Source: an uncultured bacterium
GTDB lineage: Bacteria; Bacillota; Clostridia; Lachnospirales; Lachnospiraceae
Length of the DNA: 8,862 nt
Assembly (NCBI GenBank): GCA_946543095.1
Contig: CAMNLO010000051.1
Span: 1-8,862, forward strand
Reading direction: 5' to 3'
Position 1 is the first letter of the stretch. Every line of letters begins with the position of its first letter. The translations under genes were made by a program, and so were the position numbers. Shown here one piece after another: positions 5,627 to 8,862 of the stretch. The notes beneath the pieces are model-generated. The model was given only the letters and a program-made list of their open reading frames with translations, ran no database searches and was not told the origin of the DNA.

Positions 5627-7504
5627 TCAGGCCTCCTTCAGCATGACCGAAGGCATACCCTCTTTCGTGATATAGTAGCCCGCGATGGCAATGAAGAGCA
5701 GGATCAGTGCTCCGGCAAGGGGATAGGTGGAAGTGCCGGCCGCGGTAGTGTAGCCGCCGATCCGGATGTATTCCGAAGCCACTGTCCTGATCTCGGAGGC
5801 GCTCATTCCATAGCGCTCCCCGTACTTTTCCGCATCCACATAGAATTCGATCTGGGACCTGCTCCCGTCTTCCTGGACTGTCACGAAAAGCTTCCCGTAG
5901 CAGGTGTCTCCCTGGGAGAGATTATTGATATTTGTGGAATTGCCCCAGGCGTCCAGACCGAAGATATAAAGCTCCGTGGTCCCTCCGGTGATGGCCATGA
6001 GGCTTCCGGAATTCAGCCAGGTCATTTTGCCCTTCTCATCCACCATCGCATAGCGGAAACCCAGGTCTCCGTTCTGCCAGCTCCAGCGGGAGGAGGCGTC
6101 CGGAAGGCGGTTATAAAGGGTAATGGTGGCAGCGTCATAGGCATTGGCCGCATGGGCGTTAAACACCGTATCGCAATAGCCCAGGATATAATCCCCGGTA
6201 TTGATCAGGGCACACTCCCCTTCCACCGAGGCAGTCTGAGTCCCGGCGCCGGAATAGTCCAGACGGCTCACCGGATAGCTCTGCCATTCCGCATAATTGC
6301 CGTCGATGGAGGAGACACCGAATTCATCCGGGTCCGCTTCCGCAGCCCCTCCCCCGATCTCAAGGCCCGTCAGCACAGGATCCTCGTGATCATAGCCGAA
6401 GCTGATGGTCTTTAAATAGGTGGGCAGCATACTGACGGGAACGGGGATCTCATAGCTCCCCTGATTTCTGTCCCCGATGAAGGTCACGCCGGAAAGCTCC
6501 TGATTGGAGGTCCCCACATAAACCCTGCCGTTTAAGATACGGAATACAAATGTCCTGTTCGTGTCTGTTTTGATATCGAAATTGCCGGTGCTGTTTAAGC
6601 CGCTCCAGTCCACCACATTTTCCAGATAGATGTAGACGGTTTCCCCATCGGGAGAAAGCTTCCAGGCACAACGGGGCGGATAACCCTGGGCCGCGTTGTT
6701 TGTCCCCGCGGAATTTAAGAGGGTCATCTTTACTTCAGACCAGTCCACCACGCCTCCGATATCCTGGCCGTATTCGGAAAGCTCATGAGGCTCTTCGGAA
6801 GCCTCCCCGCCCTCCGATACTGCAAGGGATGCCGAAAGGGAGTCAGCCTGAATGCTGATACCGGTGTCGTTATGCAGCGCCGTCATGGGGATCCGGATGG
6901 TGGTGGTGGCATAATTGCTACCGGATAAGACCATATCCACATCCGTAGAAAGGGTACGGTAGGAGGTTCCGTGAAGGGAGGTATAGCCGTAGTTCAGATT
7001 GATCTTTTCCCTGGAGCCGTCGCTGTAGGAAAGATACATATCCACCTGGTCGCATAAAGGATACTGCCATTCGTTCTGACGATAGCCGTAGATCTTCAAC
7101 ACGGCGGTGTCCCCCTCCAGCACAAAGCTTAAGGTCTGAACATAATCGTGTACATCGGCGTAGGCACTCTCACTGCTTGCTTCCCCGGACTCCGATGCAG
7201 AGGATTCCCCGTCCTCTTCGAAATCGGAAACCGCTTCGGAGACCATCGCCTCATCAGATTCATCGGATTCAGACTCCTCCTCGGATCTGACAAAGCCTTC
7301 CTCTTCTTCCTCCCCGGTCAAAACCTCATCCGCGGACTCTTCTTTCGGAGCCTCTTCTTCCGCGGACTCAGTTTCAACGGATTCTTCCGCAATTCCCCTT
7401 TCCGCAGATGCCGTCTCCGCCGCAAATACCGGAGATGCCGCCAGCACTGCGGTCATAAGGCAGGCTGTTATACTGAACAGAATTCTTCCCTTATACTCTC
7501 TCAT
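5627..7504 (-). CDS. Secreted beta-rich surface protein with Firmicu-CTERM-type sorting anchor (likely XrtG substrate)
   Basis: I place the start at the ATG at 7504 (625 aa), with GGGAGGG five bases before it and a textbook signal peptide right behind it (residues 1-28, basic MREYKGR, hydrophobic core, cut after SPVFA). The frame opens upstream to 7588, but that would put 28 residues ahead of the signal. Residues 29-115 are extremely Glu/Ser-rich and low-complexity. Then come about three beta-sandwich-like blocks at about 119-230, 250-385 and 398-560; the last begins SIDGNYAEW, a pattern seen in carbohydrate-binding and DOMON-like modules. VVDWS occurs at 252-256 and again at 297-301. Five cysteines (151, 279, 431, 444, 535) could form disulfides. 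The end has an amphipathic stretch (568-584), a Gly/Thr linker, a membrane helix (594-612) and a short tail KEGMPSVMLKEA. There is no LPXTG. Being the only exported protein beside xrtG, it is the probable target. The ligand is unknown. Confidence 0.88.
   Translation of the reverse strand: MREYKGRILFSITACLMTAVLAASPVFAAETASAERGIAEESVETESAEEEAPKEESADEVLTGEEEEEGFVRSEEESESDESDEAMVSEAVSDFEEDGESSASESGEASSESAYADVHDYVQTLSFVLEGDTAVLKIYGYRQNEWQYPLCDQVDMYLSYSDGSREKINLNYGYTSLHGTSYRTLSTDVDMVLSGSNYATTTIRIPMTALHNDTGISIQADSLSASLAVSEGGEASEEPHELSEYGQDIGGVVDWSEVKMTLLNSAGTNNAAQGYPPRCAWKLSPDGETVYIYLENVVDWSGLNSTGNFDIKTDTNRTFVFRILNGRVYVGTSNQELSGVTFIGDRNQGSYEIPVPVSMLPTYLKTISFGYDHEDPVLTGLEIGGGAAEADPDEFGVSSIDGNYAEWQSYPVSRLDYSGAGTQTASVEGECALINTGDYILGYCDTVFNAHAANAYDAATITLYNRLPDASSRWSWQNGDLGFRYAMVDEKGKMTWLNSGSLMAITGGTTELYIFGLDAWGNSTNINNLSQGDTCYGKLFVTVQEDGSRSQIEFYVDAEKYGERYGMSASEIRTVASEYIRIGGYTTAAGTSTYPLAGALILLFIAIAGYYITKEGMPSVMLKEA
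5630..5752 (-). other. C-terminal sorting region of the surface protein (Firmicu-CTERM type)
   Basis: Codons 585-625 of the surface protein. A flexible Gly/Thr/Ser linker leads into YPLAG and a single hydrophobic helix (about 594-612), then a 13-residue tail with only two lysines. Compared with PEP-CTERM signals of Gram-negative bacteria, there is no Pro-Glu-Pro and no Arg cluster. The three-part layout (short motif, helix, cytoplasmic tail) is that expected of exosortase targets; the exact cleavage point cannot be read from the sequence. Confidence 0.7.
5632..5638 (-). promoter_or_regulatory. Ribosome binding site of xrtG
   Basis: AAGGAGG on the minus strand, 11 bases before the xrtG ATG and lying inside the last codons of the surface-protein gene. 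The spacing is slightly long but the match to the anti-Shine-Dalgarno sequence is very good, and it supports the start at 5620. Confidence 0.75.
7151..7420 (-). other. Acidic Glu/Ser-rich low-complexity segment in the surface protein
   Basis: Codons for residues 29-118, directly after the predicted signal cleavage site. Almost every position is Glu, Ser, Asp, Ala or Gly, with runs such as GEEEEEG and ESESDESDE and only a few basic residues. It is likely unfolded and could act as a stalk, a cation-binding region or, because of its Ser/Thr density, a site for O-glycosylation. The last idea rests only on the neighbouring glycosyltransferases. Confidence 0.75.
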
Positions 7505-7509
7505 GGAAT

Positions 7510-7516
7510 CCCTCCC
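7510..7516 (-). promoter_or_regulatory. Ribosome binding site fixing the surface-protein start
   Basis: GGGAGGG on the minus strand with a five-base spacer to the ATG at 7504. This, with the signal peptide that follows, decides against the in-frame start 28 codons further upstream. Confidence 0.85.
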
Positions 7517-7533
7517 AATAGTTACACGATAAC

Positions 7534-7560
7534 ATTTTAACATGAACCGGGGTCGCACAA
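7534..7560 (-). promoter_or_regulatory. Possible extended -10 promoter for the surface protein-xrtG operon
   Basis: TGTTAAAAT (7534-7542, minus strand) fits an extended -10 box (TGnTAAAAT; five of six matches to TATAAT). A TTGTGC at 7555-7560 could be a -35, though its 15-base spacer is short. It lies about 20-30 bases upstream of the ribosome binding site, a sensible distance for a short 5' leader. Seen by eye only; no start-site data. Confidence 0.45.
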
Positions 7561-7600
7561 TATAGACAAAATGACGATATTTAGCCACGATTTGGAGATG

Positions 7601-7614
7601 ATAACAGCTGTTAT
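7601..7614. promoter_or_regulatory. Perfect 14-bp palindrome, possible operator
   Basis: ATAACAGCTGTTAT is a perfect palindrome without a loop, about 60-75 bp upstream of the candidate -10 box of the operon. Loopless AT-flanked palindromes of this size are typical of dimeric repressor or activator sites. A second, 10-bp perfect palindrome (CGGGATCCCG, 7623-7632) lies with its centre 20 bp away. No terminator-like T run is attached to either. Regulator unknown. Confidence 0.4.
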
Positions 7615-7645
7615 TACAAATACGGGATCCCGGTGGAACAAAGGG

Positions 7646-8737
7646 TCAGAAAATGAACCGTTTCTGGATAAAATAGCTCACAAAAAACAGGGTGGTGTCC
7701 ACGATCATCTTTGTGACAACGGTGGGCAGGAAGGAGGAAAGCACCCTGTCCAGACAGGTCACCAGGATACCGGAGGCGCACATCTGGGAGATCATGAGCA
7801 CAAAGTAGTTTACGATCTGGGTCCCCGGCTTCTTTCTGGAATCAAACACGATCTTTCTGGTCCACAGAAAATGGAACACAGCGGAAAGAAACCGCGCCAG
7901 CGCCGTGGAAAGAAGGATCTCTCTGCCCTCCAGCCCCGTCATTCCCCTGAAAGCCTTCAGAAACAGGGAGAATAAGATCAGATCAATGGAACAGCCTAAA
8001 AGGGATCCCGCCGCAAAGCGAAAAAAGCTTCCGAAGATCACACCGTAGATCTTCAGGGAATCCACAATGGGATTGAAATGGGTCCCGGCATTGCCGTTTT
8101 CGTAGACTGTCTCTATGGGCAGCTCCGTGATCCCGATCTCCCTCTGCTTTGCCCAGAGAAACATCCTGGTCTCGTACTCGAAACGCTCCCCTTCGATCTT
8201 AGTAAGCTCCCGCAGGAATTTTGCAGGAAACCCTCTTAAGCCTGTCTGGGTGTCCGAGATCTTAAGGCCCAGAAAGATCCGGAACACCCGGCTGGTCAGG
8301 GTGTTTCCGAATTTGGATTTCGGGGGCACATCAGGTCTTGTAAAATCTCTTGAGCCCAATATGATAGCGTCATTGCTCTGCAAAAGTGCTTCCGCGATAC
8401 GCCTCACATCCTTCGGAAGATGCTGTCCGTCGGAATCCGCAGTGATGACGGCATAGCCCTCTTCCCCATATGTATCGGCGCAGAAGGCAAAGGCGTTTTT
8501 CAAGGCTCTGCCCTTCCCTTTGTTTACCGGGTGGGTGATCAGGCGGATGTCAGCGCCCTGCGCCTGCAGCACTGCCAGGCTCTGCTGAAAGATCTCCTTT
8601 TTATCCTCTGCGCTGCCGTCATCCACCAGAAGGAAACGGCGAAAGCCCTCTGCATAGAGGCTTTCACAATAGGGGGTCAGGTTTTCCTCCGGATCCAGGG
8701 CCGGAATGATGATCACGATGTCTTTTAATCCGCTCAT
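7646..8737 (-). CDS. Bifunctional glycosyltransferase family 2 / GtrA-like membrane protein
   Basis: A 363-aa protein in two parts. Residues 1-225 are a GT2 domain of the polyprenyl-phosphate sugar synthase type: strand DIVIIIPAL (6-14), DDGS (39-42), the DSDG metal motif (101-104), GSRDF (128-132) and SDTQTGLRGFP (161-171). Residues about 234-363 are a GtrA-like domain with four membrane helices (about 236-260, 273-292, 307-327, 339-358), ending in the typical QKRFIF. Such fusions are thought to make a lipid-linked sugar on the inner face and help move it across the membrane. Here it could supply the sugar donor for the downstream locus. The ATG at 8737 sits just before the first strand, as usual for the family, with only a weak GGA before it. 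A GTG at 8776 is in frame but lies against a hairpin, so I prefer the ATG; this is not certain. The 141-nt gap after it suggests separate control from the xrtG operon. Confidence 0.92.
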   Translation of the reverse strand: MSGLKDIVIIIPALDPEENLTPYCESLYAEGFRRFLLVDDGSAEDKKEIFQQSLAVLQAQGADIRLITHPVNKGKGRALKNAFAFCADTYGEEGYAVITADSDGQHLPKDVRRIAEALLQSNDAIILGSRDFTRPDVPPKSKFGNTLTSRVFRIFLGLKISDTQTGLRGFPAKFLRELTKIEGERFEYETRMFLWAKQREIGITELPIETVYENGNAGTHFNPIVDSLKIYGVIFGSFFRFAAGSLLGCSIDLILFSLFLKAFRGMTGLEGREILLSTALARFLSAVFHFLWTRKIVFDSRKKPGTQIVNYFVLMISQMCASGILVTCLDRVLSSFLPTVVTKMIVDTTLFFVSYFIQKRFIF

Positions 8738-8778
8738 AGTCAGTGTCCGATCATTTCGTTTTCTATACTTCCTCACAT

Positions 8779-8792
8779 GCCGCTTTAGCGGC
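8779..8792. repeat. Short inverted repeat just upstream of the GT2-GtrA gene
   Basis: Six-base arms GCCGCT and AGCGGC around a two-base TT, extendable by one T-A pair. The two-base loop means it would melt slightly in RNA. It touches the alternative GTG start at 8776. No T run follows on either strand, so it is not an ordinary terminator. Confidence 0.55.
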
Positions 8793-8799
8793 AGCCCGA

Positions 8800-8825
8800 G
8801 GAGAATTCGCGCATGCGGATTCTCC
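8800..8825. repeat. Long inverted repeat (hairpin) upstream of the GT2-GtrA gene
   Basis: Arms GGAGAAT and ATTCTCC, then one T/G position, then CGC and GCG around a four-base GCAT. In plus-strand RNA the odd pair would be a U-G wobble, giving an 11-bp stem with a tetraloop; in minus-strand RNA it is a C-A mismatch. No T run follows on either side. It may belong to a dispersed palindromic repeat or to a structured leader. Confidence 0.6.
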
Positions 8826-8862
8826 GATGGGATCAGTGCGATTTGGGCCGCTTGTAATCTCA

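Noticed and set aside
5627..7504. Surface protein as an LPXTG target of a classical sortase
   Set aside because: No LPXTG-like motif precedes the C-terminal helix and no class A-F sortase gene is present; the adjacent exosortase explains the anchor better.
7505..7588. In-frame N-terminal extension of the surface protein to 7588
   Set aside because: It would place 28 residues before a complete signal peptide, crosses the candidate promoter, and ignores the strong GGGAGGG five bases before the ATG at 7504.
8738..8776. GTG start at 8776 for the GT2-GtrA protein
   Set aside because: It adds 13 very basic residues ahead of the first strand, lies against a hairpin and lacks a ribosome binding site. 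It remains possible because the ATG at 8737 also has only a weak one.
8800..8825. Rho-independent terminator
   Set aside because: The stem is good, but no T run follows on either strand.
1..8862. Frequent GGATCC / CCGGATC strings as a dispersed repeat
   Set aside because: They fall inside genes in several frames and reflect common use of GAT, ATC, GGA and CCG codons rather than a copied element.
1..8862. tRNA, rRNA, CRISPR array, transposase or insertion-sequence ends
   Set aside because: None seen; the window is filled by seven coding regions and two short non-coding stretches.

Overview
The window looks like a Clostridia-type Bacillota chromosome, possibly Lachnospirales. The evidence is strong GGGAGGG/AAGGAGG ribosome binding sites, tightly packed genes, and the Gram-positive-only XrtG protein family. 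Species is not determinable from the sequence alone. All seven genes lie on the minus strand, so the locus reads from right to left, and essentially the whole window is coding.

Right edge to left edge: (i) 8777-8862, a short structured non-coding leader with two hairpins; (ii) 7646-8737, a glycosyltransferase family 2 domain fused to a GtrA-like four-helix membrane domain; (iii) 7505-7645, a 141-nt intergenic gap with two palindromes, a possible extended -10 promoter and a strong ribosome binding site; (iv) 5627-7504, a secreted, acidic, beta-rich surface protein ending in a C-terminal sorting-type membrane anchor (Firmicu-CTERM type); (v) 5015-5620, exosortase-family transpeptidase XrtG with its Cys-Arg-His residues; (vi) 3430-5034, a processive-type GT2 membrane glycosyltransferase of the XrtG-associated family; (vii) 2397-3644, a two-pass membrane protein with an extracytoplasmic domain and a degenerate GGDEF-like domain; (viii) 1924-2400, a 6-pyruvoyl-tetrahydropterin synthase (PTPS)-like protein; (ix) 1-1927, a large multi-pass membrane protein of the PTPS_related type, cut by the window edge.

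Genes iv to ix are almost certainly one operon. The gaps are +6 nt, -20 nt, -215 nt, -4 nt (ATGA) and -4 nt (TTGA). The locus is best read as an exosortase-G system: one dedicated target protein, its sorting enzyme, and a set of glycosyl transfer and regulatory proteins. My working model is inference. The GT2-GtrA protein would load and flip a lipid-linked sugar, the GT2 synthase and the PTPS_related membrane protein would build or transfer a glycan, and XrtG would cleave the target protein and join it to a membrane or glycan anchor. The family association is established by comparative genomics; to my knowledge the biochemistry is not.

The least expected parts are the 215-nt two-frame overlap between the glycosyltransferase and the degenerate-GGDEF gene, the presence of that GGDEF-like protein itself, and the PTPS-like protein that keeps its apparent zinc histidines but seems to have lost the catalytic residues.
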